Origin: Martelella mediterranea
Lineage (GTDB): Bacteria > Pseudomonadota > Alphaproteobacteria > Rhizobiales > Rhizobiaceae
DNA: 63,022 nt
Direction of reading: 5' to 3'
Assembly (NCBI RefSeq): GCF_021021415.1
Contig: NZ_JAINWJ010000052.1
Span: 1-63,022 of the forward strand
Each line of letters starts with the position of its first letter. Positions within the stretch are counted from its first letter, which is position 1. Below the pieces are notes generated by a model. That model saw only the letters and a list, made by a program, of their open reading frames with translations. It did not search any database and was not told where the DNA came from. The position numbers and the translations under genes were made by a program. Shown piece by piece: positions 26,436 through 35,483 of the stretch.

Positions 26436-27076
26436 GCTTTTCTCAGTTCCTTGACGCTGGCCACTGCCGCCCGGGCGTTTTCGGTGATCGTGTTCCAGTT
26501 GCCGGCGGCGATGTCAGCCTTGGTGGCAATCCAGGTCCCGCCAACGGCGCGCACTTCGCCGAGCGCCAGCCAATCGCCGAGATTGGAAAGGCTCACCCCG
26601 CCGGTCGGATTGAAACCGATGCCTGTGTGTTTGTAGGGCGCGGCGATGTTCTTCAGCATGTTCGGCCCGCCGGCGGGCGTTGCCGGAAAGAACTTGACCA
26701 TGCGGCAACCGGCCTTCAGCGCCAGTTGCAATTCGCTCGGCGTCATGATGCCGGGGGCGAAGGGCAGACCTCGGCGTTTCGCGTGGGCCAGGATGTCGGC
26801 ATCGATCCCGGGAGAGAGCGCAAACTTGGCGCCGGCGTCGCTGGCGGCATTCACCTGCTCTTCCGTGATAACAGTGCCCGCGCCGAGATACATGTCGGGC
26901 CGCGCCTTCGCGATGGCGGCGATCGCCGCACGCGCGGCATCGGTGCGAAAGGTAATTTCGGCGACCGGCAACCCACCGGCAATCAGGGCATCAGCGAGCG
27001 GCAATGCATCCTTGGCATCATCGATCGCAATCACCGGCACAACGCCATAGCCCGAGAGGGTTTCGAAAATATCCAT
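26432..27076 (-). CDS. eda: KDPG aldolase-family protein
   Basis: A 214-residue class I aldolase of the KDPG/KHG family, which splits 2-keto-3-deoxy-6-phospho sugar acids to pyruvate and a phosphorylated aldehyde. Glu40 and Arg44 (VAEITFRT) and the Schiff-base Lys128 (CRMVKFFPA) are present, with the phosphate loop GFNPTGGVSL. Length is normal. In this operon it may act on a substrate other than KDPG. No dehydratase to make its substrate is present in the window. Confidence 0.85.
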   Translation of the reverse strand: MDIFETLSGYGVVPVIAIDDAKDALPLADALIAGGLPVAEITFRTDAARAAIAAIAKARPDMYLGAGTVITEEQVNAASDAGAKFALSPGIDADILAHAKRRGLPFAPGIMTPSELQLALKAGCRMVKFFPATPAGGPNMLKNIAAPYKHTGIGFNPTGGVSLSNLGDWLALGEVRAVGGTWIATKADIAAGNWNTITENARAAVASVKELRKA

Positions 27077-27169
27077 GATTTCTCCCGTTCGTACCTTCCA
27101 CTTCTTCAGCGGAAGGGAATGCAGTCTGATTTGCGCAATACCGGCAGGGGTCTCCCTGCCGGGGCTGCC

Positions 27170-27796
27170 TCATTGCTGGTCGGCGGTCGCAAGGATGCGG
27201 CGCACTTCTGCTTCGGTTCTCGGCCGGTAGTTGGGGTTGCGGATCGCCTTCCAGCCATCGCCATCGGCGACGATACGCGTCTCCATGCCGCCGGACTTGG
27301 CGATGATGCCGTAGTCCTGGCCGGAATCGCAGGGATAGCAGAAGCTCAGCACCAGCGGTTCGGTGCCGATATTGACGGTGCGATGGATCCACATAGGCGG
27401 CACATAGACGAGGACGCAAGGATCGAGCGGCAGGATTTTCGTTTCTCCCTCGGGCGATTCCAGCAGCATCAACCCCGATCCGCTTTCGCCATAATAGGTC
27501 TCCGGTCGGTTGGCGACGGCGTGAATATGGCCGCGCGTGACGAAGAACTCATTGCCGATCCGTCCCGGTTCCATAAAGGTCGTACCGAAGATAAGATCGC
27601 CATGATCCTGGCGAGGCCGCGCCTCGTGAACGGTGTAGACGACATCATCGCCGCGCCGTGCGCATTCGGCCTCATAGGCGGCGGTGTCGAGATAGATTCC
27701 GGAAAGCTCCGACAGCTTCTTTTCATAGCGGCCGGTGGCACCTGTCATCACGCCGCTCAGCGGGTCGATGACGTGCGACGTCGGGGTCTGATACAT
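27170..27796 (-). CDS. Cupin-type glucose-6-phosphate isomerase-like protein
   Basis: A 208-residue cupin of the archaeal-type phosphoglucose isomerase family (metal-dependent aldose/ketose phosphate isomerisation). The metal motif is GHIHAVANRPETYYGE with a second-strand His in WIHRTVNIG. GAGGAG precedes the ATG at 27796; the longer open frame to 27877 runs through the operator and is rejected. As the first gene of the enzyme operon, only 14 bases from an RpiR-type palindrome, it is probably under that control. Confidence 0.8.
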   Translation of the reverse strand: MYQTPTSHVIDPLSGVMTGATGRYEKKLSELSGIYLDTAAYEAECARRGDDVVYTVHEARPRQDHGDLIFGTTFMEPGRIGNEFFVTRGHIHAVANRPETYYGESGSGLMLLESPEGETKILPLDPCVLVYVPPMWIHRTVNIGTEPLVLSFCYPCDSGQDYGIIAKSGGMETRIVADGDGWKAIRNPNYRPRTEAEVRRILATADQQ

Positions 27797-27809
27797 GTCA
27801 CTCCTCAAG

Positions 27810-27822
27810 GTAGTTAAGCTAC
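27810..27822 (-). promoter_or_regulatory. RpiR-type operator 2
   Basis: GTAGTTAAGCTAC is a palindrome with four-base arms, in the same sequence family as the sites at 22761 and 27912. It lies immediately upstream of the isomerase ribosome binding site, where a bound protein would block transcription of the minus-strand enzyme operon. Confidence 0.5.
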
Positions 27823-27911
27823 ATATAGAACCAAATTTGCTGCCGATGAAAGGGGTAAAAGGGCAAAACATCGCCATTTCTCGTAAATTTTCTACGATAT
27901 TCGTCGCACAA

Positions 27912-27928
27912 ATGTAGTTTAATTACAT
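27912..27928 (+). promoter_or_regulatory. RpiR-type operator 3
   Basis: ATGTAGTTTAATTACAT differs from the site at 22761 only in the central bases. It is in the divergent promoter region between the isomerase and the FGGY kinase, 102 bases from operator 2, so looping or independent control of the two promoters is possible. Confidence 0.58.
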
Positions 27929-28013
27929 TTTCGGCTTGAAACTGCGGCCTAGCTGCCGCATGCTCCAAAGCATATAAAAGAGCCGGCCGGGCACGCGTCA
28001 GGGCCGACCTTCG

Positions 28014-28061
28014 GAGGAATCAATGCGCGATCTCTATGAGGAATCAATGCGCGATCTCTAT
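28014..28061 (+). repeat. Tandem 24-bp duplication of a translation start
   Basis: Two perfect, adjacent 24-base copies (28014-28037 and 28038-28061) each contain GAGGAATCA, an ATG and the codons for RDLY. The kinase therefore has two in-frame starts, each with its own ribosome binding site, at 28023 and 28047. Confidence 0.9.
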
Positions 28062-29543
28062 CTTGCAATCGACGTCGGCACCGGCGGGCTTCGCAGTGCG
28101 CTGGTGGACAGGACCGGTCGCATCCTCGCCTTCAGCCATAAGGAGCACGAACAGATCGTGCCGCGCTTCGGCTGGTCCGAACAACGCCCCGCTGACTGGT
28201 GGGAAGGCACCTGCGCGACGATCGGCGAGGTGCTGGAGAAGGTCGATAACGCCGCCGACCGCGTTGCCGCCATCTGCGCCTGCGGACAGATGCACGGCTC
28301 GGTACTGATTGATGATGACGGCAATCTGACCCGTGAGGCGGCGCTGCTTTGGAACGACAAGCGCAACGTCGCGCTCGTCGAGGCCTTCGCGAAAACGATC
28401 AGTAACGAGAAGGCGCTGGCGCTTGCCGCCAACCTGCCCGCGCCCGCATGGCCCGCCTTCAAGCTAGCGTGGATCGCTAAGAACGACCCCGAGGCCTTTG
28501 CCAGAAGCGCGACGTTGCTGATGCCGAAGGACTGGATCAATTTCCGCCTCACCGGCAGACGCGCCCAGGATATCACCGAGGCCTCGCTGAGCTTCCTGAT
28601 GGACTGGCGGTCCCGGCAATGGTCGGACGAGCTCTGCGCGATGACGGGCGTTCCCCGTGCGCTCCTGCCCGAATTGCTGACGCCTTCGGACGTGCTCGGC
28701 CCGCTGCTGCCCGATGTCGCGGCAGAGCTTGGCCTTTCCCCAGACATTCCCGTCCTCGTGGGGGCCGGCGATTACCCGATGGCGCTTCTGGGATCGGGCG
28801 TTATCGGACCGGGCATGGGCTCGGATGTCACCGGTACGTCGTCAATCATCACCGTGACCATCGACAAGCCGCTGCTCGATCCCGAAATCTCGAATGTCAT
28901 CAGCGCGGACGGAACCTGGGGCGCGATGACCCTGCTCGATGCCGGCGGAGATGCCGTGCGCTGGGCCAGACGGGCCTTCCACAACAATGAACGCAGCTAT
29001 GCCAGCGTCGCCGAAGACGCCGAGAAGGCGGAGGCAGGCGCGAACGGCCTGTTCTTCCTGCCCTATCTCAGCGGCGAGCGGTTTGCGAGAAAACGCAACT
29101 CCCGCGCCCAGTTCTTCGGGCTCAAGGCCGAGCACGGGCTGGCAGAGCTGCACCGCGCGGTGCTTGAGGGCGTCGCCTTTTCCGTGCGCCAGAAGCTGGA
29201 ACGGATCGAAGACCTCGGCGGCAAGCCGGACCGTATCGTCGCGGCCAGCGGCGGCGCGAAGAACGCGCTCTGGCTGCAGATCAAGGCCAGCATGTACGAC
29301 GTGCCCTATCTCGTGCCCGAGGAACTCGAATGCGGCGTTATGGGCGCGGCTGTGCTGATGGCCGCCGGAAGCGGGAATGAAGGCGGCCTTGGCGAGGCGG
29401 CGGCGAAAATGATCCGCTATACCGGCGAGATCATGCCGGATCCTGCCGAACGCGACCTCTACGACCGGATGATGCCGATCTACAATCGACTCTATGACAA
29501 TGCTCAGCACATCTATGACGATCTCGACGCTCTGATGAATTGA
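28023..29543 (+). CDS. FGGY-family carbohydrate kinase
   Basis: A 506-residue (or 498 from the second start) sugar kinase of the FGGY fold. The phosphate-1 loop YLAIDVGTGGLRSALVD, the phosphate-2/adenosine regions TGTSSIITV and ASGGAKNALWLQIKASM, and CGQMHGSVLIDD are clear. Family members phosphorylate pentuloses, polyols or related sugars. The second start gives the canonical N-terminus; the extra eight residues come from the 24-bp duplication. It is divergent from the enzyme operon and followed by an SDR gene 34 bases on. The ligand is presumably that of the nearby importer. Confidence 0.88.
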   Translation: MRDLYEESMRDLYLAIDVGTGGLRSALVDRTGRILAFSHKEHEQIVPRFGWSEQRPADWWEGTCATIGEVLEKVDNAADRVAAICACGQMHGSVLIDDDGNLTREAALLWNDKRNVALVEAFAKTISNEKALALAANLPAPAWPAFKLAWIAKNDPEAFARSATLLMPKDWINFRLTGRRAQDITEASLSFLMDWRSRQWSDELCAMTGVPRALLPELLTPSDVLGPLLPDVAAELGLSPDIPVLVGAGDYPMALLGSGVIGPGMGSDVTGTSSIITVTIDKPLLDPEISNVISADGTWGAMTLLDAGGDAVRWARRAFHNNERSYASVAEDAEKAEAGANGLFFLPYLSGERFARKRNSRAQFFGLKAEHGLAELHRAVLEGVAFSVRQKLERIEDLGGKPDRIVAASGGAKNALWLQIKASMYDVPYLVPEELECGVMGAAVLMAAGSGNEGGLGEAAAKMIRYTGEIMPDPAERDLYDRMMPIYNRLYDNAQHIYDDLDALMN

Positions 29544-29577
29544 TGAATGCGCGTTTTCGCGCGGAAAGGCAAAACAG

Positions 29578-30330
29578 ATGGACGCCCACCTGCAACCATT
29601 CGCTCCGGAATTTCTCGCCGGCAAACATGTCATCGTCGCCGGCGGCACCAGCGGCATCGGCCTTGCGATCGCGCAGGGTTTCGCCGCCCTTGGCGCCTCG
29701 GTGACAGCGTGCGGGTCCTCATCCGCGCGCCTTAAGGCGGCGAAGGCCTCTGCCCCGGACATCACGTTCGCGCAGCTCGACGTGAAGGACCGGGCGGCGG
29801 TTGCCGCCTTCATGGCCGCGCAGGAAACGATCGATATCCTGATCAATGCCCAGGGCATCGCCCGGCCGGAAGCGGAATGGGAGGCTGAGACGTTTGACGA
29901 GGTGGTCGACGTCAACATGACCTCCGCATTCGGCCTGACAATGGCGGCGCTGCCGAAACTCAAGGCGAGCAAGGGATCGGTGATCCTCGTCGCTTCCATG
30001 CTGAGCTATCTCGCCGATGTCGAGGTGCCGGCCTATACCGCTTCCAAGACCGGCATCATGGGACTGGCGCGGGCGCTTGCGCACCGCTTCGGCCCTGACG
30101 GCATTCGCGTCAACGCGGTTGCGCCCGGCTACCACCGTACAGACATGACCAGGGCGCTCTGGAGCAATCCGCCGTCCGAAAAGGTCATCGCCGACCGCGC
30201 GGCGCTGAAGCGCTGGGGCGAAGCCGAGGATCTCGTCGGTCCGATCGTGTTCCTGTGCAGCGACGCCGCCGCCTTCGTCACCGGCGTGACGCTACCCGTC
30301 GACGGCGGATTTCATACCGGGACATTCTAG
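29578..30330 (+). CDS. SDR-family oxidoreductase
   Basis: A 250-residue classical SDR: VAGGTSGIGLAIAQGF, NAQGIA (in place of NNAG), Ser in LVASMLSYL and YTASKTG, ending GVTLPVDGGF. The substitution of NNAG by NAQG is seen in some sugar dehydrogenases. It is co-directional with the kinase and probably forms a two-gene operon controlled from operator 3. It likely oxidises an intermediate of the same pathway. Confidence 0.84.
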   Translation: MDAHLQPFAPEFLAGKHVIVAGGTSGIGLAIAQGFAALGASVTACGSSSARLKAAKASAPDITFAQLDVKDRAAVAAFMAAQETIDILINAQGIARPEAEWEAETFDEVVDVNMTSAFGLTMAALPKLKASKGSVILVASMLSYLADVEVPAYTASKTGIMGLARALAHRFGPDGIRVNAVAPGYHRTDMTRALWSNPPSEKVIADRAALKRWGEAEDLVGPIVFLCSDAAAFVTGVTLPVDGGFHTGTF

Positions 30331-30347
30331 AGCACAGTTGAGAAAAG

Positions 30348-30382
30348 ATCGGGTCCGCATTTCGCAGGAATGCGGACCCGAT
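30348..30382 (-). terminator. Rho-independent terminator of the FrcK-like operon
   Basis: ATCGGGTCCGCATT (30348-30361) and its exact complement (30369-30382) form a 14-bp GC-rich stem with a seven-base loop. On the minus strand it is followed by CTTTTC, so it fits the end of the operon finishing at 30425. It may also slow transcripts from the plus-strand SDR gene. Confidence 0.75.
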
Positions 30383-30424
30383 AGACCTCCCATGCTTGAT
30401 GCATCCGGCGAATATCCCGAATAC

Positions 30425-31060
30425 CTACGTTTGAAACACGATATCCGCGGCACGGCTGCTCTCGATGACCGTCTTCGCATTGGGGAGGTCGTTTTGATGC
30501 GCCTTGGCGTGGGCGGCCTCCGGCGTAAAGCCCATGTCCGTCCAGCGCTGCAAAAGCCGGCGTTCCAGAACGTCAAACGGAACATCGAGACTGATGGTAA
30601 GGTCAAAAATATCGCGGAGATCACGCCAGCCGGGCGCGTCAAGCAGCAGATAATTGCCCTCCACCACCAACAGCGGAATCGAATTGGGAACGGCGCGCGC
30701 CCCTGCCCGGGAAATCTCCAGGTTGCGGTCGAACAGCGGAACGATGACCTCGTCCTCTTCATTGGCGCTGAGGCGGCGAAGCATCACCCCCAGACCGCCG
30801 ACATCAAAGGTATAGGGCGCGCCCTTGCGAGACAGAGTTTCCCGCGCTTTCAACAATCCGTCGTCAAGGTGGAACCCGTCCATCGGGATGACAGCGGCCG
30901 AACCCGGCAGCTGCCGATTGAGGTGCTCAACGAGGTCTTCGGCCAGTGTGGATTTACCGCTGCCCGGCGCCCCGGCGATCGCGACGAGACGGCGCGCGCC
31001 TCCTTGCAAGGCGGCAAGCGCATCGAGAAGGTCCTCGACCCTGGTTATCGTCTTCGGCAA
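30425..31060 (-). CDS. FrcK-like kinase (uridine kinase / nucleoside triphosphatase fold)
   Basis: A 211-residue P-loop kinase with Walker A AIAGAPGSGKSTLAEDL, a substrate Asp in IPMDGFHLDD, and the base LVVEGNYLLLDAPGW. It matches the FrcK group encoded in rhizobial fructose transport operons, where the protein is thought to phosphorylate the imported sugar, although this has not been shown for every member. It is the last gene of the operon that starts with the binding protein at 37656. Confidence 0.78.
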   Translation of the reverse strand: MPKTITRVEDLLDALAALQGGARRLVAIAGAPGSGKSTLAEDLVEHLNRQLPGSAAVIPMDGFHLDDGLLKARETLSRKGAPYTFDVGGLGVMLRRLSANEEDEVIVPLFDRNLEISRAGARAVPNSIPLLVVEGNYLLLDAPGWRDLRDIFDLTISLDVPFDVLERRLLQRWTDMGFTPEAAHAKAHQNDLPNAKTVIESSRAADIVFQT

Positions 31061-31136
31061 TGGTCCCTCCCGCGACGCATTTCATGCCGCGCATTCTCGC
31101 GGACATCAGCCCGATGCGCCCGACAGCGAAACACCC

Positions 31137-32186
31137 TTAACCCGTCGCGCCCTTATCGACAATGATCTGGATCTTGATGTCCGCTGGACGCCCCTCGGCG
31201 GCGCGCTCGAAGGCGGCGATGCTCTCTTCGAAGGGATAGGTTGTCGAGACGAGAGGTTTCAGATCGACCTTGCCGGAAGCAATCAGCTCAAGCGCCCGGT
31301 CGAACACATTGGCATAGCGGAACACGGTTTCGACCCGGATTTCCTTGGCGATGGCGTTGTTCACATTGAAAGGCACGCGGTCCGGCGGCAGGCCGACGAG
31401 CACCAGCGCCCCGCCGGGACGGACGGCCTTGATCATGTCGTCGTAGACGCGCGGATTGCCCGACGCCTCGAACACGACATCGGCGCCCCAACCATCCGTC
31501 TGGGCCGAGACGAAAGCGGCGAGGTCCTCGTTGGCCACGTTGACCGGCGCGATGCCGGGATAGCCGGCTGCGATCGCCAGCTTGGCGTCGGAAATATCCG
31601 AGATGATGACCTTGGCGCAGCCGCCGGCAAGAGCTGCAAGCGCGACCATGATCCCGATCGTTCCCGATCCGATGACGACGGCGACGTCGCCCGGCTTAAT
31701 CCGCGCGCGGGCTGCCGCCTGCATGCCGATGGCAAAGGGCTCGACGAGCGCGCCTTCGGCAAAGTTTACATTGTCGGCAAGTCGATAGGTGAAGGCTGCG
31801 GGATGAACCGTGTAGGGCGCCAGAATGCCGTGATCGGGCGGCGTCGCCCAAAATCGGACCGAAGGGTCGACGTTGTAGATGCCGAGCTTGGAAGCGCGCG
31901 AGGAAAGATCCGGGATGCCCGGCTCCATGCAGACCCGGTCGCCGACCTTGAGGTTCTTCACATTCGCGCCGACTTCGACCACGGTGCCCGAGCCCTCATG
32001 CCCCAGCACCATCGGTTCGCGCACGATATAATCGCCTATGCGGCCATGGGTATAATAGTGAACATCGCTGCCGCAGACGCCCACGGTGTGAACCGCGATC
32101 CGGACATCGTCCGGGCCAGGCTCGTTCGGCAGATCAATATCGCGAAGGGCAAGTTCGCCCTTTCGTTCAAGAACAAGTGCACGCAT
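31137..32186 (-). CDS. Xylitol dehydrogenase-like zinc alcohol dehydrogenase
   Basis: A 349-residue medium-chain dehydrogenase of the sorbitol/xylitol branch. Catalytic zinc ligands are in [10 protein letters not shown] and GHEGSG, with Glu in ALVEPFAIG, and the NAD loop is [10 protein letters not shown]. The lobe that carries four structural-zinc cysteines in many relatives reads [17 protein letters not shown] and has none of them. It would oxidise a polyol to a ketose, fitting the importer in the same operon. Confidence 0.85.
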   Translation of the reverse strand: MRALVLERKGELALRDIDLPNEPGPDDVRIAVHTVGVCGSDVHYYTHGRIGDYIVREPMVLGHEGSGTVVEVGANVKNLKVGDRVCMEPGIPDLSSRASKLGIYNVDPSVRFWATPPDHGILAPYTVHPAAFTYRLADNVNFAEGALVEPFAIGMQAAARARIKPGDVAVVIGSGTIGIMVALAALAGGCAKVIISDISDAKLAIAAGYPGIAPVNVANEDLAAFVSAQTDGWGADVVFEASGNPRVYDDMIKAVRPGGALVLVGLPPDRVPFNVNNAIAKEIRVETVFRYANVFDRALELIASGKVDLKPLVSTTYPFEESIAAFERAAEGRPADIKIQIIVDKGATG

Positions 32187-32232
32187 GTTTTCCTCCAGTC
32201 GCGGTTTCCAGAAGCGGTTGGCGCGCGCCGCG

Positions 32233-33009
32233 CTAGACCGTCATCTTCATGCCGCCATCGACATAATAGGTCGAGCCGACGGAGTAGCTCGCGCGATCGG
32301 AGCACAGGAAGACGTAGAAATCGGCAAGCTCCGCGGGCGAGCAGAACCGCTTGATCGGAGCGTGCTCGTCGGCAACCTCCTGAAGATAGGCCTGCCAGTC
32401 ACCGCCCTTGTCCGCCGTCAGTTCGCGCGCGGTCTTTTCCCAGTCGGGCGTCTGCACCAAGCCAGGATTGACGCAGTTGACGCGGATATTCTTGCCGACC
32501 ACCTCGGTTGCGAGCGTGCGCGAGAACATCATCAGCGCGGCCTTGGTCACGTTATAGATCGGCTCGTACCAGAGCGGCTGGACGGCGCAGATCGATCCGG
32601 TGTTGAGCACGATGCCGCCGCCCTTCTTCTCCATCTGCGGCACCAGACCGCGCGAAAGCCGGATCGCCGCCATGACGTGGAGATCCCAATAAGCCTGCCA
32701 CTTCTCGTCGGGGGCTTCCATGATGGTTTCGTTGGAGCCGGTTCCGGCATTGTTGATCAGAATATCGGCGCCGCCGGCTTCTTCAGCGACGGCAACCACG
32801 GCCGCAACGCCTTCTTCCGTCGCGACATCGCCGACGGCGGGAATTGCCAGTTCGCCTATCCGCTCGCAAGCTTCCTGCACCTTGTCAGCCCGACGGCCGT
32901 TGACCAGGACGCGTACGCCCTCGGCGGCCAGCCCTTCTGCCACGGCAAGTCCGATGCCCGCCGAAGCGCCGGTGATGACGGCGACCTTGCCCTTGAGATT
33001 GAGATTCAT
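32233..33009 (-). CDS. SDR-family oxidoreductase
   Basis: A 258-residue classical SDR with [22 protein letters not shown], Ser in NTGSICAVQ and YNVTKAA, ending STYYVDGGM. Thr replaces Ser in the usual Y-N-x-S-K, which is common. The gene lies between the transporter permease and the xylitol dehydrogenase-like gene in the polyol operon, so a sugar alcohol or ketose substrate is likely. Confidence 0.84.
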   Translation of the reverse strand: MNLNLKGKVAVITGASAGIGLAVAEGLAAEGVRVLVNGRRADKVQEACERIGELAIPAVGDVATEEGVAAVVAVAEEAGGADILINNAGTGSNETIMEAPDEKWQAYWDLHVMAAIRLSRGLVPQMEKKGGGIVLNTGSICAVQPLWYEPIYNVTKAALMMFSRTLATEVVGKNIRVNCVNPGLVQTPDWEKTARELTADKGGDWQAYLQEVADEHAPIKRFCSPAELADFYVFLCSDRASYSVGSTYYVDGGMKMTV

Positions 33010-33033
33010 TTCTTACTCCAGAATGCTTGAATG

Positions 33034-33981
33034 CTATTTGACGACCTGAAGAAGGCCACGATTGAGGGTCAGCGCGATCGCGCAGATAAGAACCGTGCCG
33101 AACAAGATTTGCTGCGCGAAGGCGTCAACGCCCATAAAGGTCATGCCGATGCGCATGACGATGACGATCAGCGTGCCGATCACCGTGTGCGCGACGCCGC
33201 CAGTGCCGCCCGTGATCGCGGTCCCGCCCACCAGAACGGCCGCGATTGCCGGCAGAAGAAGCTGTTCGGCGCCCGACGGATTGCCACTGGTCATTCGCGC
33301 TGCAAGCAATGCGCCGCCGGCGGCTGCGAAGGCGCCGGCGATGGTGAATGCGATGAGCTTACTGCGGCCGACATGGATGCCGGAGGCGCGCACAGCACTT
33401 TCATTGGCGCCGATTGCCCGGATCGCCCGGCCGAACTTGGTGTAACGCTGAATATAGACCCCGATCAGCCCAATCACCGCGCCGATCAGGATGATGTTCG
33501 GAATGCCGAAGGTGGTGCCGATAACCGGCGTCAGCACGTAGCGGTATTCGCCCGCGATCGTCACCGTGCGCGACGAGGAAATGAACAACGCCAGGCCGGA
33601 CACAACGCCGCCAGTGGCAAGCGTCGCGATGAAGGACGGCACGCGCAGGACCACATGCACGACGCCCGACATCAGCCCCGCCGCAGCCCCGGCAAGGATA
33701 GCAACCGGGAACGCGGCATAGGACAGGGATGGGATCGTCAACGCCACGATCACACCGCCAAGGGAGGCGACGGCGGGCACCGAGAGGTCGATCGATCCCA
33801 ACAGGATGACGAAGGAAAGCCCTGCCGCCAAAGTAAACAGAACCACCGAATCCGCCAGGATCACCAGAATTGTGCTGCCGCGGAAAAAGCCCGGCGAAGT
33901 TATGATGATCAGCACTGTCATAATGATGAGGAACAGCGTCGGCGCTGCGGCAAGAAGTTGCCGTCGAGACAGGATGCTCAT
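33034..33981 (-). CDS. Ribose-type sugar ABC transporter permease (second of two)
   Basis: A 315-residue permease with about nine or ten helices and the family motif GLSFVILLGSIDLSVPAVASLGG; the ATPase-contact loop is GRAIRAIGANESAVRASGI. The ATG at 33981 overlaps the ATPase stop as ATGA. With the permease at 35480, the operon encodes two different membrane subunits, so the channel may be a heterodimer rather than the homodimer usual for RbsC. Confidence 0.88.
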   Translation of the reverse strand: MSILSRRQLLAAAPTLFLIIMTVLIIITSPGFFRGSTILVILADSVVLFTLAAGLSFVILLGSIDLSVPAVASLGGVIVALTIPSLSYAAFPVAILAGAAAGLMSGVVHVVLRVPSFIATLATGGVVSGLALFISSSRTVTIAGEYRYVLTPVIGTTFGIPNIILIGAVIGLIGVYIQRYTKFGRAIRAIGANESAVRASGIHVGRSKLIAFTIAGAFAAAGGALLAARMTSGNPSGAEQLLLPAIAAVLVGGTAITGGTGGVAHTVIGTLIVIVMRIGMTFMGVDAFAQQILFGTVLICAIALTLNRGLLQVVK

Positions 33982-35483
33982 ACCATATGCTCCACAATGC
34001 GTGTCTGGGAGGGTTTGTCGTCGGCAGGCGCCGCGATCTCCGCCTGCATCCGGCCGTCGCGCATCACCATAACGCGATGCGACAGGCCGATGGTCTCGGC
34101 CAGCGTGTCCGCCAGAAGCAGGATCGCGAAGCCTTCCTCGCACAGATCACGGATGAGGCTGAAGACCTCGTGCTTGGCCCCGACATCGACGCCGCGCGTC
34201 GGATGATCGAGGATGAGAATGCGCGATCGCGCATTCAGCCATTTCGCGATCACGACCTTCTGCTGGTTGCCGCCGGAAAGCGAGCGGATCGGCGCTTCCG
34301 GTCCCGGCGCGCGAATGTTGAGCCGCTCGATCCAGCGCCTCGCAAGCCCGGTTTCCTTCGCTCGGTTCAGCCCGAGCGAGCCGACCACGCTGTCGAGATT
34401 GGCAAGGGAGATATTTTCCGAGATCGGCAGCATGGGTACCATGCCTTCGGTCGCGCGCTCGGACGGCACGAAACCGATGCCGAGCTTCACAGCCACGGAC
34501 GGGTCGGTAACATCGACCTTTCTGCCCTGGACCCATATCTCGCCGGTCTCCGCGCGTTCCATGCCGAACACGGAACGCACCAGCGCCTCACGGCCTGAAC
34601 CGATGACGCCGGCAATTCCCAGCACCTCGCCCTCATGCAGCGTAAGGTCGATGTCTTGGAATTCCTTGCCACGGCCAAGCTTCTTCAGCTCGAGCGCAAC
34701 CGTTTCGCGCGGTGGGAACTGCCTGTCCTCAAGGTAGAAATTGTGCTCGAGGGCACGGCCGACCATGATCTCGTGCAGTTTGGTCTCGTGCGCTTCGCCC
34801 ACCGGTATTTCGGCCACCACCTCGGCATCCTTCATGACATAGATGCGGTCCGATATCTCCAGAACCTCATCCAGCCGGTGCGAGACGAAGATGAAGCTTG
34901 CCCGGCTTTTGAGCGCGCGGATGCGGGCGAACAGCACGTCGATTTCGGCCTGTTCCAGCACGGATGTCGGCTCATCGAGCAGAATCACCAGCCGCTCCGT
35001 ATTGCGCTCCTCAAGGGTCAGCGCCTTGGCAAGCTCCACCATCTGGCGCTGGGCGAAACTCAGCTCGCCTGCAATCATCGCCGGATTGATATCGAGCTCG
35101 ACCTTTTCAAGGTTGCGCTGGGCTGCCTTGCGCATGGCGGCGTGGTCAACCAGGCCATATTTCATGAACCGCCATTCCTGGCCGAGATAGATGTTTTCGG
35201 CCACCGACAGCGTCAGGATCAGCGACTGCTCCTGATAGACCATGGCAATGCCCGCGGCATTGGCATCGAGCGGGCCGGAAAACTGTACCGGCTTGCCGTC
35301 AATCGTGTAATCGCCCGATGTCGGCCGCGCGCCGCCGGACAGAATGCGCATCAGCGTCGATTTGCCGGCACCATTCTCGCCGACCAGACCGATGACCTCG
35401 CCGGGGCGGATCTCGATGCTGGCGCGGGCGATCGCGGTGACAGGACCGTAGGTTTTGGTAATGTTTTCAAGGCGGATGGTCAT
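33978..35483 (-). CDS. Ribose-type sugar ABC transporter ATPase
   Basis: A 501-residue tandem ATPase: Walker A GENGAGKSTLMRILSGG, Walker B VILLDEPTSVLEQ in the first half; GVIGSGREALVRSVFG, LSGGNQQKVVIAKW and ILDHPTRGVDVG in the second, where His replaces the usual catalytic Glu of DEPTRG. Both ends overlap neighbouring genes by four bases (ATGA), so all three membrane genes are translationally coupled. Confidence 0.9.
   Translation of the reverse strand: MTIRLENITKTYGPVTAIARASIEIRPGEVIGLVGENGAGKSTLMRILSGGARPTSGDYTIDGKPVQFSGPLDANAAGIAMVYQEQSLILTLSVAENIYLGQEWRFMKYGLVDHAAMRKAAQRNLEKVELDINPAMIAGELSFAQRQMVELAKALTLEERNTERLVILLDEPTSVLEQAEIDVLFARIRALKSRASFIFVSHRLDEVLEISDRIYVMKDAEVVAEIPVGEAHETKLHEIMVGRALEHNFYLEDRQFPPRETVALELKKLGRGKEFQDIDLTLHEGEVLGIAGVIGSGREALVRSVFGMERAETGEIWVQGRKVDVTDPSVAVKLGIGFVPSERATEGMVPMLPISENISLANLDSVVGSLGLNRAKETGLARRWIERLNIRAPGPEAPIRSLSGGNQQKVVIAKWLNARSRILILDHPTRGVDVGAKHEVFSLIRDLCEEGFAILLLADTLAETIGLSHRVMVMRDGRMQAEIAAPADDKPSQTRIVEHMV

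Noticed and set aside
27797-27877. Longer start for the cupin isomerase
   Set aside because: The extension crosses the operator palindrome and lacks a ribosome binding site, whereas GAGGAG precedes the ATG at 27796.
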